Shown: positions 10,801 to 22,016 of the stretch, piece by piece | How the letters are laid out: the number at the start of each line of letters is the position of its first letter | How positions within the stretch are numbered: position 1 is the first letter of the stretch | Source: Obelidium mucronatum | Taxonomy: Eukaryota; Chytridiomycota; Chytridiomycetes; Chytridiales; Chytriomycetaceae | Assembly: GCA_025765595.1 (NCBI GenBank) | Contig: JAIVFH010000077.1 | Span: forward strand, 62,001 to 126,000 | Length of the DNA: 64,000 nucleotides | Direction of reading: 5' to 3' | Program-made: the position numbers and the translations under genes | The notes under the pieces: model-generated | Database searches by the model: none | What the model saw: only the letters and a program-made list of their open reading frames with translations | What the model was told of the DNA's origin: nothing

Positions 10801-13800
10801 TCTTAAGCATTTGGATAACCCAGCTATGAATGCTTAAATTTCGCATCTCCATTTGCGTAATCGTGTCTGGCAACTCGATCTCTCCACTTCCAACTTGAAC
10901 TTGATCGGATTCCGAAGGTCCTGTCGTCTTGGAGCCTAATATACACAAGTTCCCAAGATCAATCAAGAGTGATTTCATTTTGAAAGCGGTATCGAATCCA
11001 ATTCCACCCAAAATGACATCTCCAGAAGTCTCAGACAATGCGGATGTTCCGACTCCGTTTTCAATGAATATTCGGATTTTAGCCTTAATCCACTGGTATG
11101 ATTGTATGTGTTCAGTGTCATTTAATATCACTGCAGTTTTGTTGATGTCCAGAAGTTCCTCAATCGAACTGAACATCCTGTGAAGCAGGCGAATAGCACA
11201 TTGCTTTAGTTTAGGACTTTCATAACGGAGTAACTCTAGTAAAATTGGGCTGAGAACATCGCGTAATCTGAAGTAAGCCGTTTCATCCATAATATAGGCA
11301 AGCAGAGTTTGCACGTTGCGAAAACCAAAAGCAATATCTGGCTTTTTTGATTCATCAGAATATCTTTTTCCTCCAGCTCTAATAAAATTGGAAAGTTTTC
11401 ATGAACAAATGTGACATTAATTCAGAGAGCAATGTGCCGTCAAACCTAAAATACTGATGCCAATGATACAAAAATAGATGCGATCGCATTTCCAATCGTA
11501 GTTGAAGAAGTTGCTCCATAATCAGGCATATTTCAATCTTAGAGTGAATGATGGGCTGGTTCAATTCGTTTAATTCAAAACGCTCTTTGGTAGCCCATGG
11601 AGTTCTCGCCCTTTCAAAATCACCCATGGCAATCATGTCACAATCACTAATTTCCATTGAATGTATTAGTTATCAAAATTAAGAAATGCCAAAACTATTA
11701 TTTACCGCAAATCGGTTTTGCCATCTAAAACAAGCATCAGGATTCGAAACAGTTCTTTAATCCTTGCTTCCTCACGAATATATCCATGCTGAACCAAACA
11801 CTTTGTGAGACGCAACATACTGAGCATAAAATGATTGGCGCTTGCATTTGCTGCGATTTGAGATGTTTGCAATGTCAAGAATTTTTCCACCCACTGGGCT
11901 GTTGACTGAAAAATAGCATCTTCATTTTCATTGGCCTTAATCGATGAATCTTCAAGTATCTCTTCAAATGTAGGCCTTTTTGATATTGAGGCAATTGGAA
12001 AGATATATGTCGACCGCACTGGAGTGATTGGAAATCTATCAACAAACACAACTTTCCCGATGTTCAGCATTTTAGCATTTCATTAAAAACATGGTGACTT
12101 ACTTCGTATTAAATCGCCATACAATCCGCGGATATTGTCGGGAAGGTTATCATCACACATTCCAATGAAGCATTCCTTCAGGGACACAATTCCCCATTTG
12201 TTTGTCAACAAGTCAATGACTTCTGAGTTTTGACCCAAACAAAGCGCCTTGTAAAGTTTTAATGTCACTTCGTAGTAAGCGGCAATAACAACTCGATTTG
12301 GAATTCCTTTTTTCACTTCGGCCCCACGTACATCCGAGCTTGAAGCAGCCCCCCTAGAGCTGCTCATAGTTCTCCTCCTCTCATGAGCGGCTTGAAGAGA
12401 TGTCATTAGGCGCGGAGCAACGTGACTTGCCACCTTCTGGCACAACTCATGAAGTGGCACCCAACGTCGAAAAACCTTTTCAGTGGCCGGAAGGACCTCC
12501 AAAGAGCCAGATTCAGAAATTCTTGTCTTAAACAAATGAATCGGGAGATCGTCTTCAGCTTTGGGTACAAAGTCAGGCCACTCTCCAAAGCTTGGGGCAA
12601 ATAGCTTTTGGGCAATAGAGAATTGATGAGCAGGCATAGACACACCATCGCAGTAACACATTGCGATCAGAAAGTTGACGTAGGAAGGGTTTCGATCTTT
12701 GGCTAAAAGCCCAATAAAACTCTCTATCTGCTCGTTTGTAATTCTTTGAACCAGTGCTGGGTTTCCATCAATCAATTGCATCAACGTATCTGCTGCCCCA
12801 ACATTCAAGTCAATGTGTTCACTCAATATCATGAATTTGTCGGCTATATGGCTCTGGTTGTTTTTTTCGCTTCCCAAAAGGTATTGTTTAAGCACGCGGT
12901 ATATGAACCGAAAAATTCGAACCAGTCCTTCTTGGGTTCCGTTTTTGATATCTCCGAGACGGACAGTCGCTTGATCGCGACTTAAACTGCCACTACTGCC
13001 AGTATCAAAGCGACTTGATCTTCGTAAATTCTGTCGAACTGCTCCAGGAGCTCTGGATTCATGGGTTGATGAAATAATCGGTACGCTAATACCATCTCCG
13101 TCTGAATCTGAGGTACTCAAAGTAACTTGAATGTTACCGGAATCCTTGGGGCTCTCTCGATGTGCGCTTCGTGACTCCAGCAAATCATCACTGGAGCAAC
13201 CAATTTCGAGCTCATAAAGCGCGGTTTGAAGGCTGAATCTATCTTCGGGATTGAAGGGATATTTGAGGAATTTTATAAGGATCTCAATAATTGATGTTTC
13301 ACGAAGAAGTGTTTGATGTACTAAGTGAAAAACCATCAAGACCCTCGAAATTTCTTAAAAGTGAAAAATACTCTTACGAAGAATTGGTGTCCCCTCTCGT
13401 TTCATGGGATCGACTGTATGTGATTTGGTGCAGAAGTAAATCAGAGACGACTGGTTTTCATGAGATCAGAAACAGGACATCGAGTCAACTCCAAAGAAAC
13501 TTTCAAACCAAAATCATGCGCAACGTGCGGTCTTCTTTTGTCTTTATTGGGTACAGCTGGCCTTTCGATTCGGCTGCCTTTCGCGATTGCGCGACGAACT
13601 GCAAAATCCATGGTGCGTATGAATGCACGTAGTTGAATTTATCCACCAGTTCAGGCTCGACGAGAGAAATAGAAAAGTCTTCGGTGGCAAAGAAGCAGAT
13701 GTTAAACACAATACAATCTAATCTGGTTGAGAGACTTACAATCATCCATATGATTCTCATAACTCGCTACGATAAAATACGCGTTTCTATCCGTTAGAGA

Positions 13801-16222
13801 TAATGGAGATGGGCTCACGCCCATTGTTCGAGCCAAGGTGTGTTGGGTGGGATTTTCTGCATGCGCCGAAGTGGCATCAAATGCTGCCGCAGTCTTGCCC
13901 TATATGAACAGGATGTAGCCAGGTTCCAGTTCCATAATGTTGAATTCTTGTGTAGTTTCCCGAAGATATGCAAGCCTGAGTCTCGGCATTCACTTGCGCA
14001 AACACAAACACAGTCGAGTCTGGTAAATCAACTCCATTTGAATGACTGATATTTCTGTCTGCACCACCATTGCGATTTCCCACGGAAGGACCCGCCGGAG
14101 TCGGCGTTAAATCCACCAGCAAACTAATAGTCTCACCATCGTCTACGCTGAAATCATGTTCTCGCCTCACACTTAAATACATATTGGACGCCGCGTGCCT
14201 TAATCGAACAAGAGCTCCCCACTCAACGGCCTCACCTCCAAACATATCGACAGCGTTTTCAACCTGCCACATGCTTAGACAAGAGCTTCCATCCTGTGGA
14301 TTTAACGGATCAAAGTGATACTCCATTAGTTGAACTTTTTGTTCATCAACTCCACCAGCGTCAAATGTGCTTTCAGCAAGGGACAGGAATGAAGGGCAGG
14401 AGAGATATCCGTTCCTTTCCTTATGGTACAAACGTATAAATTTTCCGCCTTGAACGATTCTATTGGCTGTGCTGATTGAAGGCATAACTGGGATGTAGCT
14501 GTTCGGCGTTTCTCCGACTGTTGGAGGCACACCTGCTGGACTTGTTGGGGACCCAGCACCACCAGTGACTGAAGCGCTGCTTGTTGAAACTGTTGTAGAA
14601 TTAAAGTAACTGGGCTGAATAGTTGGTATGAATTCGGCTGTTTGAGCACTACGGAAGACTTTCATAGTCCATCCGTGTTGTGGCATAGATGCACATGCCT
14701 CACGCACTTCCATAGTTGGTGAGTTTACAGTAGATTCAAAGTATCCCTGTCCAGTCATTGTTATCATGGCAGTATCATTATGGAATTTAAATTTGGCTAT
14801 TCAATGAAGTGAGTGATCAATTATTCATCACCAGCAATAACAAACCATGATTCAAATGAGCTTCTGTAGAAACTGATTTAAAAACCACTGCGTCGCCGAC
14901 TCGAACGGGCTCTCCATCGGCTCTAATTCTGAATTTAGGTAAAATTCGAAAGAGGCATTCTCGTCGCAAGCTTCGCTCCATATCGATTGGCATCGCGGTT
15001 GGTTCATTATAACATGTTTCTCTTGAATTAACTGAAATATATCGCCTAGTATGCATATTGTACAGTTGAACAACACTCCCATATATGACTGAATAGAAAA
15101 AATCAGATCTCGGTAAAATAAAATGTGAAATTCCACGAGTTTACGCACCAGTGGTTCCTTTAAGTCTCAAGAAGTCCATCTCGTTAGAATGGGCTTCCAA
15201 AATTGCTGCCTGTTTCAAGGATTCGACCTGAGCAGAATCCATCCCTTCCTTCGGCAGTAACAGGGCGTTGAAGAATTGTTTGATAAAACATATCGTCATC
15301 CACTTCATGTTGTATGCATTGTCGAAAGGCCTAGAGTGGGTGTGAGCGGCGTACTAGAATAAAAAGGAACACCAGACCTTATGCTCACGATACGCCATTT
15401 GCGGCTCAACTCGAAATATAGATTTCATTTGGTCTCCCGCAGAGGCAAGTCGGGGTGTCCAGTTGTCTACAAACACAAGCCTGTTAGAAATTAAAAGGAA
15501 AAAAGATGAAGGATTTAGAAACTAACCAAGAACGTAAGCCCGCTTTTTCACTTGACCATCGGCAAACAGCATTCCACCGTGATCAGAAATGAGGGCTATT
15601 TCATCTCCAAGTTGTAGGAATCGATCAGATGTTGATACAGATGCGTATCTATCAATTAGAACTTTGAGAAAGGCTTGCAGAAAAAAAAACAATTTTTTAA
15701 TACCCTGCCATCGGATTGGCTCTTCTCGCAGATGGAGCCAGCTTTGATGAATTGGGTGAGGTGTTGAGCGCAGTGTTTGACGGAAGCAAAGACCCAGTGG
15801 ACGCCATCTTGCTGTTTGCGACATTCTTGGACGCGCTATTAATTCCAAGTGATACAGAAGGCATGGGCAGAGGTGGTGGGGGTGTTTGTGGGGTTTGTGG
15901 CATCAATGGCATAATCAGCTGTACACAGCATCAGTACTTTGTCTGAAATGAAAAACATAAAATAGAAATTAACCGCTGCTCCTCCTGATTGTCTTCGCTT
16001 AGATATTTCACGCTTAGGTTGATCCTCAAGGGCGACGCTAGCTACTGTGGTGGTCTGAAGTGGATGGGGTTGATGTTGAGTTTGACTCAGAGCAGATGGC
16101 GGCTGAGACTGACGAGGCAGAGAATTGAGAGACGCGGTACTTTCCGTGACAGAAGTTCTCAGAGGAGAAGCCAAGGCTTTGTCCCTCTTTGCAAACGGAG
16201 ATGTTGGGTCCCTCTCTTTCAT
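4868..16222 (-). CDS. Inositol 1,4,5-trisphosphate receptor (IP3-gated calcium release channel)
   Basis: A large multi-exon gene (more than 20 exons, introns mostly 40-100 nt, roughly 3,200 residues in my model). Starting at ATG 16222, a proline/serine-rich leader is followed by the beta-trefoil/MIR region (FLQLGDEIALIS; VIYGSVVQLYNMHTRRYISV; GKFIRLYHKERNGYLSC; ending GTWLHP). Then come the RIH/helical regions (QTLLREtSIIEILIKFLKYPF; EQLLQLRLEMR; YRPEYIRLLKYIIRVEGK; RLLQLLVEGHNFRIQEYMR). The channel lies at the C-terminus: GLQYPSLYAIHLLDFMYRDE, then the selectivity filter GLRSGGGIGELLQ at about 5660-5700, and the pore helix NVVFGVIIFDTFGQLREER. The linker zinc finger QCFVCSI...HIKKEHNVWHYLFFLV and a coiled-coil tail follow. 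Such receptors release calcium from the ER in response to IP3; Dikarya lack them while early-branching fungi can keep them. One unresolved +1 frame step lies near 13898; others resolve with normal introns (for example about 9336-9294 and 11470-11377). Confidence 0.95.
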
Positions 16223-16805
16223 TTAATGAGAAGGATTCAGGGAATGTAAATCTTTTTGTCCCAGACTTCCCAGTCACAAACGGTATTTGAAGATAAGTTT
16301 CAGGTTTAAAGAACTGAGGGGTTTTTGCAGAAAATAAACCACCCGAAATGAATTGCACGTTGGAGCCATGGACACCCGGATGCGAATCGTATGAGCTGCC
16401 AGAAGCTGAAGCAACTTTAGCTGTTGGAAAGCTGTGTGGCATGATGGACTGGATGCCAGGTAGAGTCTTTTGAATAGTTGATGCTGTTATGATGGTGATG
16501 CTTGACCTGTGACTCAGGATGTGCTGTGGCCAAGGTCTGCGAAGCAACACCAAGCCTTCTTCTCTGCAATCCGTTTTCTCTTCTAGCTGACATTTGCCGC
16601 TTTGATATGCCTGGGATGAAGAGCTGCTTCGAGTACAAGAACATGTGCAACACCAAAGGTGGCTTCCCAATTAAAACCTCAAGTTTTCCTCACACAACAC
16701 ATTGTCTTAGACTCAATAATCCGACAGTGCAGAGAGTATCCGCCTCTGCCTTATTTGCCGACAACAAAAGAAGCCAAGCAGCTTGTCCAGAGTATTTGTA
16801 CAGAA

Positions 16806-17737
16806 ATGCGTATGGATGGATGCGAATTATGCCCACTATCGAATACAAGTTTGTACCCATTATTCAATCTGATTTTTTACTTACTTCAGTCAGCAGTTTC
16901 TATAAACGGCATACCTCAGTGCGATTGGTTTACCATTTATTCCGGGCTGTGTAATGCCATGCCTGACATGTCCCAGGTTTCTATAGCCTTGAAACCCCCA
17001 ATCTCTTTTCTAACCGCAGCTGAACCATATGAAGTGTACACAATTTACCGCCCTTTGCATGGAAACACCGACATTCCCACTTTGTTCCAGTTCGAATCTC
17101 CCAGACAATCCAAATATTCCAAAACCAGCCACCAATGATGCAGATGTACTTCCATTTTGGACTCACTGAGTACATTCTCTTCAAATCATGGGTTCCACGC
17201 ACTGCGTTTCAATACGTCTTGTCGTGTATTGTTCTGTTCAGCATTGGTATTTTCTATGAATGGTTTCTCAACTATCAAAAACAATGGGAAAGGCGAAGTA
17301 TCGGCGAGTATCAAGTATTGTTGAGACAAAGACAGCAACAAAGTTCCGGGAGAAGGGTTATTGATTTGAGTGGAGGGAGTGGCAGTAGTAACAGCAGCTC
17401 AAATCAGAATCATCAGGAAGAAGAAGCTCAATTACTCTTATCGAATCGTTCATCATTATCAACTCGCGGGAATAACCGTCCTCGTCTTCCGAATGCGGAA
17501 TCGAGGATGAAAATGGCCAGACTTCGCATCCACAAAGGATGCATGCGAGTGTTTGGGAGTAGTTTGGGCTATATGTTGATGTTGGTAACAATGACGTTTA
17601 ACGTGGGTCTCTGCCTTGCAGTTGTTGGTGGTTATGGAGTGGGCAGCTTTTTGTTTTACTTTGATGGGGTAGATATGGTTGGAACTGGATTGGAGGGAGT
17701 CGGAGAAGATGCAGACTTGTGCTGTGGGTATGAATAA
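16806..17737 (+). CDS. Ctr-type copper transporter
   Basis: A member of the Ctr family of trimeric high-affinity copper importers. Exon 1 (16806-16976) and exon 2 (17020-17737) give a cysteine-rich N-terminus (CELC; QCDW; GLCNAMPDM; MKCTQFTALC) followed by the membrane core. The MMQMYFHFG segment and GLTEYILFKSW mark the first helix region. A variable Q/S-rich cytosolic loop with RRQQQSS-like character follows, then the MLMLVTMTFNVGLC helix containing the MxxxM copper gate. The last helix has a GxGxF-type ending (GYGVGSFLFYF). Between the N-terminal part and MMQMYFHFG the frame moves by one base at 17128 (AAA CCA, G, CCA CCA ATG). Alternatively an intron starts at the GTGTAC near 17034 and ends at CAG 17128. 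A shorter protein starting at ATG 17135 would still be a complete Ctr core. It is divergent from the IP3 receptor gene. Confidence 0.8.
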
Positions 17738-18055
17738 ATATGGAAAACTGCGCTTTTAAACACTTCACATAGGAGGGAGTTAGGACTTATTTGGCATATT
17801 TTTTTTTTGAGCAACAACTCCACCAAATCAGACATGCCGCCAGTTCGAGTTCAGTTGAGTTTTACCGCCCTGCGCAATCGAGCGTCAGACATTGTGTCGC
17901 TTCAGATTCATTCGTGACCCAAGACGCCTCTTCTTAGAGGCAACACATGAAGATTTCACATCGGTGACTAACCGCAACCACAACTATCAATTCATATGTA
18001 CACATTTTGTTCAATCGCATCGCATCTGGCCAACTTAATTGATCTCAGCCGTGAG
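17738..18055. other. Intergenic, no gene seen
   Basis: About 320 bases between the copper transporter stop and the next start. It holds a short T-tract near 17801-17810 and no open frame with recognisable protein character. A 27-codon frame from ATG 17833 has nothing to support it. Confidence 0.5.
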
Positions 18056-18506
18056 ATGGGAAAGGTACATATGCATTTGGTCACATTGACTCGAGTTGAG
18101 ACTTGACAAAAAACTTCAACTCCACGTAGTTTCTCTTGTATATCATGTTTCCCGTTGGATCTCTTTATCTGTTCAATCGACCGGATATGCAGGAAAAGTT
18201 GCTGAGGGGCAAAGGAGATCCCATCAACATTGTGATGGGAGTTCCAAAGGAAGACATGGTTACTGTGAGTTTGAATATCCAGTTTCCAAACCTGTTGCCA
18301 AACGCTTTAATAATCGTGCTTCGTTTGGTTAGAACCTTCCGCGGACGAGTGCAGAGGCTAAACTTGCAGTATGTTTTTTCCTATCTGTTTAGTTTGAAGG
18401 TCCAACACGCTAATGCGTGTGTTGCAAAAAGATTGATGCCATGAAGAAGGCTCACCAGGAGAAACTTGCGAATGCTGCAATAAGTGGCGACAGAATCTCT
18501 GAATAA
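18056..18506 (+). CDS. Small membrane protein, Pet100-like (cytochrome c oxidase assembly)
   Basis: Four small exons, 18056-18064, 18130-18264, 18333-18368 and 18432-18506, keep frame and encode 84 residues. The first exon supplies only MGK. Exon 2 continues FLLYIMFPVGSLYLFNRPD, a single hydrophobic segment ending in a short polar turn. This matches the layout of Pet100 proteins, which begin MGK or similar, have one N-terminal transmembrane stretch with a FPV/FPVG motif, and help assemble mitochondrial complex IV. The C-terminus is a charged helix (AEAKLA; MKKAHQEKLANAA). Starting codon context and splice sites (GTACAT-GTAG, GTGAGT-TTAG, GTATGT-AAAG) are acceptable. The family match rests on a short segment, so another small mitochondrial membrane protein is possible. 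Confidence 0.5.
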
Positions 18507-18866
18507 AGCCATTAAAAATAGTTCAGATAACTTTAGTAATCCTCATGAAAATGACTCCGCCGCCACAGCGGCCAGAACAATCAAACATCCCCTTCCATCC
18601 CTGTGGTCTCACACAAAGACTATCGCTAACAATGTATACTTGGTCAAAAAGAGAGGCGAGTCTCACCCTCGTTTGGTCCTTAACCCCTTGACTCCCGGGA
18701 TTTTTCAAAAAAGAGGAAATTTTTTATTGCTCAACAAATCCAAGAGGTCAAAAACGTCCTGTCAGTCATATTCCTGCCCAAAGCGGCATGCAACCCACAG
18801 CTGACCACGTAAAAGACCTGCCATACCCATCATTAAAAGGTAATATGCAATACCAAGGAACTATCG
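18507..18866. other. Intergenic, no supported gene
   Basis: The frame from the 3' end of the Pet100-like gene stays open on the plus strand to 18804, but its sequence is basic and featureless and it overlaps a real stop codon in another frame. I see no domain in either strand here. Confidence 0.4.
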
Positions 18867-19064
18867 ATGCCTCGCGACTGGTCAGACCCGGATGACTCCC
18901 AATACTCTGAAATTACAGACGCCAACAGCGACGACTTTCGCTCAGATGACAATGGACCTGATTACGAAGAGGACGAAGAAGCTCATATATGTTGTGTATG
19001 CGGGGAAACAGAAGAGAGTTCAAACTTCACCTTCAAGAACTTTGGCAGAGTAACGTATGCCTGA
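18867..19064 (+). CDS. Acidic cysteine-containing hypothetical exon
   Basis: A 65-codon frame starting MPRDW. It is strongly acidic for its first 40 residues (DSDDFRSDDNG; DYEEDEEA), then shows ICCVCGE and FKNFGR, a CxxC pair that could bind zinc if completed by another exon. A GTAACG donor-like site occurs just before the stop, so it may be the first exon of a longer gene. The partner exon was not found. It could also be the damaged start of the gene whose tail is the ABCA fragment downstream. Confidence 0.3.
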   Translation: MPRDWSDPDDSQYSEITDANSDDFRSDDNGPDYEEDEEAHICCVCGETEESSNFTFKNFGRVTYA

Positions 19065-19282
19065 AAACACAGCGCTGCTTATCAGCCAGCGTCGCGTCTT
19101 CTTCAAGAATCTCCCTTTTAGAGATCCATTCATGGTCCTCAGTGATGTAGGGGCCTTTAAATTGCTTTAACTTGTATTGAATTTGGCAAAGCAGGTGGTT
19201 TGCTCAGTGCTGGTCTAATAAATTCTATTTTATTTGCCATTGTCCTCTATGCGTAGCATATGCAAGCTGCGAAGCAAGTATT

Positions 19283-19468
19283 ATGCCCAGTATTGTTTAT
19301 GTCTTGTCAATCAGTTCTACTGCTTCGCATGGAACAAGTTTGGCCGACGCATTTGAAATTTTGGAGGCACAGAAGACAAGTCTTGAGATTACAGAATATG
19401 CTTTGTCACAGGTTTCTTTGGAGCAGGTTTTTATTGACTTTGCGAGGGCACAGGGAAGAAAGGATTGA
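19283..19468 (+). pseudogene. C-terminal fragment of an ABCA-type ABC transporter
   Basis: Sixty-one codons match the extreme C-terminus of ABCA subfamily transporters: LADAFEILEAQKTSLEITEY followed by ALSQVSLEQVFIDFARAQ. The YxLSQxSLEQVFxxFA signature is characteristic of the tail that follows the second nucleotide-binding domain. Nothing upstream shows Walker A, signature or Walker B motifs, and the preceding 200 bases have no coding character. This is therefore an orphan tail, left by a deletion or copied here without the rest of the gene. The next gene starts 137 bp downstream. Confidence 0.65.
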
Positions 19469-19605
19469 AAACGGAAACAAAACGAAGAATGCTTTGCTGG
19501 CAACTATGATTTAATTAACACCTGCCAATTATTTATGAAGAATTTAGCAAAGACAATAATTTATGTCAATCTGAACTTTTGAAGGAAAAACAGCAACTAC
19601 TAAAA

Positions 19606-21906
19606 ATGGGCGGATACACAATGGGCCTCAGTGCTAAAGCACCTGGCCTCTTAAAGAACAGACTAGCATCAGATCTCACAGTTCCTATGGGCACTTTTGG
19701 TGATCCGGATTTCGTTGACTTATCGCCGGAACATCGAACTGAAATGAAGACGGTTCTCTATGGAGCAGGAAGAACCAATCGAGCGACTCGTTAAGTTTTA
19801 TTTGCGAACAACAGTTCACGTTTTGCAGAGGATGTTAAAATTCTTGGGTTTTCCCCCCCACACTTTGAATCCCACAGAAAACAGTTACACGGAAGTCGGC
19901 GCCCATGCCGCAAACTATGCAGACGAGCGCCCACCCCCTTGGATCAGCACACACACAACTGACTATCCTGCTAAAAGCTGCGACCGCCGTGCTGATATCG
20001 AAAAGGCCAAAGAATGTAAGGCCTTTGCTCTCAAACTCAACAATGATCAAATAATCTCACAATAAATGTAAAAAATAATCTCAAATCACAGATACAGAAT
20101 ATATCAAATCCTCTCACTTTTCTCTTGACGGATACGGGGCACAAAACAATCCAACTCCAATCAGCACCACCAAACGCGATTTCGATGGTACATTTGAAAC
20201 ACCAGAACGCAGAATCCCACCCCGAAAAACCTACCCACCAATCTACAGAGATGAAAGACAGCTGAACATGGGATCTTCAGAGTATAACTCGACTTTCATC
20301 CCCGTAAGAATAGAAATGGTTTTTTTTCTTGCAATTGAATAGCTTCGAAATAGAGAGTAACACATGCAGCGGTGATTGCACACCCTGATTCAAGTGGAAC
20401 TCACTTTACGCTTGGTGACGATGTCTCGACTTACAAATCCATCACAAAATCAACATTTGGTGGGTTTGGTGGAGATCAACCACGCATTGAAATCATCAAG
20501 GACAAGAAGAAGAGAAGTACCGTGCTGGATAATCCCGATGGAGAGCCTGGAGAGACTGTGTCTGTTCAAAAAGCGGGTTTGACTCCCCTTATTCATCCTC
20601 AATCTGTTACGAATAATGAAACTTCAACATTGAACAAAACAGACTACACAATTGATCCTTCTTTAGATAGAAAAACCTTGAAGGTGGATAATACAATGAC
20701 TGTTAAAGACTTGAAGTCAACGCATTTCACGGTAACTACCTACAGTGCCTTGAAGTACTTTTATTGACATGAAAAATAACAGCTCGGAAACGATGAGTTG
20801 AGTTACAAGACTTCACAATATCAAAGCACGTTCCAAAGACCGCCTGCGTCTTATGTGAACGATAATCTGACCAGCCATGTCAATCACTATCAAACGTTTG
20901 TCAATATGAAGGACGAAGATGACGTTTCATCACTACGAGTTGATAAACTTTCAACTCAACATCGCGATTACAGAAAATTGGGTGGCTTGAATGTTGCGTT
21001 TAATGACGGCCGCCACATTGCTGAGGAATTAAAGGTTGGGAAACTGTTTCGATCCTGTACCCAATAATTGATACAACAATATAGTTCACACAAAAAAACT
21101 CATGTATTGTATTCGGAAACGATGACCCAAGTACAAGGTCAATCACCAAATCCGATTTCTCAGCACCTACAGCATCCGCATATCCATCGCACTTGAAAAC
21201 AGGAATCTTGAATGCATATAGTCCGATTTCTGGATCACGTACCGCCTATCCATTCACAGGAGGAAGTGTGATGAAATCGAGTTACGTTCACTTCTGTGAC
21301 GAGGGAGTCGAAATCCCTGAAGATGGAAGCGCGCCGAAAGCAAGCGATACTGTGAGAACAGACTTTTTGGAAACATTCAATGCAAGCCGCACAAGTGGAC
21401 AGAATCTGCGAGGACATCACTTTTCGCTCGGTACAGACGAAGGTATGAATGGGGCTACTTCCATGAAGACTGCATATCAGAATCCTGGAACCGAAGAATA
21501 CAAAAAGTATAAAATGGCAAGAGCTGGAATGGAATGGAGATTTGATTCAACTTTGGAGAATACAGTGACGAGGTGAGTTGCAATCCAAAACTACCCAAGG
21601 CTCACACCGTGATCTTTTCTTGACCCTTCACTCTTTGTAATTAAATGTAGATATCCCAAGGATTCCAGTACATTCCAAACAGTATCTGATGTGACTTACA
21701 TCCCTCATGACAACCACATTCCACCCAAAGCATTCAAACCAGCGACAGTGAGTTTCTTGACAATCAGCGCCGCTGACAACGAGGCGAGGCTCAAGAACGA
21801 GCCTAGACTTGGGGGAATGTTGCTTTCGACTGAAACCAAGCGTAAATTTGTCCCGCCTGAAGTCATGACCTATGAGTCGCAGCGTTTGGATTTGGTCCGA
21901 TCCTGA
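19606..21906 (+). CDS. Axonemal/ciliary protein with repeated [S/T]HF-x-L-x-x-D motifs
   Basis: Seven exons (19606-19789, 19878-20015, 20092-20303, 20354-20731, 20783-21034, 21085-21572, 21651-21906) keep frame and encode 635 residues. The motif [S/T]HFxLxxD recurs: SSHFSLDGYG, GTHFTLGDDVSTYKS, STHFTLGNDELSYKTS and GHHFSLGTDEG, with a likely degenerate fifth copy (SCIVFGNDD). Most copies are followed by serine/tyrosine-rich S-x-Y/F stretches. Such short periodic motifs occur in proteins lying along or inside axonemal doublet microtubules (TEX45/SAXO-like proteins in animals); I base this on motif style, not a search. Two of the introns interrupt or abut the motif (THFT|LGND; |SSHF nearby), as expected if the array grew by exon duplication. 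There are no membrane segments or signal peptide. It supports a flagellated life stage. Confidence 0.6.
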
Positions 21907-22016
21907 TAAAACTGCTCTTTCTTTGTCGTTGATCCCCTTTACCTTGAGGTTCGAATAAACGTTGTTTACCAAAAACACCATACGGACACTTACGACAAGA
22001 CACAGTTTAACGCCAT

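Noticed and set aside
11370..11475. Apparent frame change in the IP3 receptor around the LQLRLEMR segment
   Set aside because: An ordinary intron from GTATCA to TATTAG restores the frame and joins SHLFL to AGGKRYSDESKK.
18096..18140. A +1 frameshift in the Pet100-like gene (KLQLHVVSL then YIMFPVG)
   Set aside because: A normal 65-nt intron from GTACAT to CACGTAG joins MGK directly to FLLYIMFPVG; the upstream frame is probably intronic.
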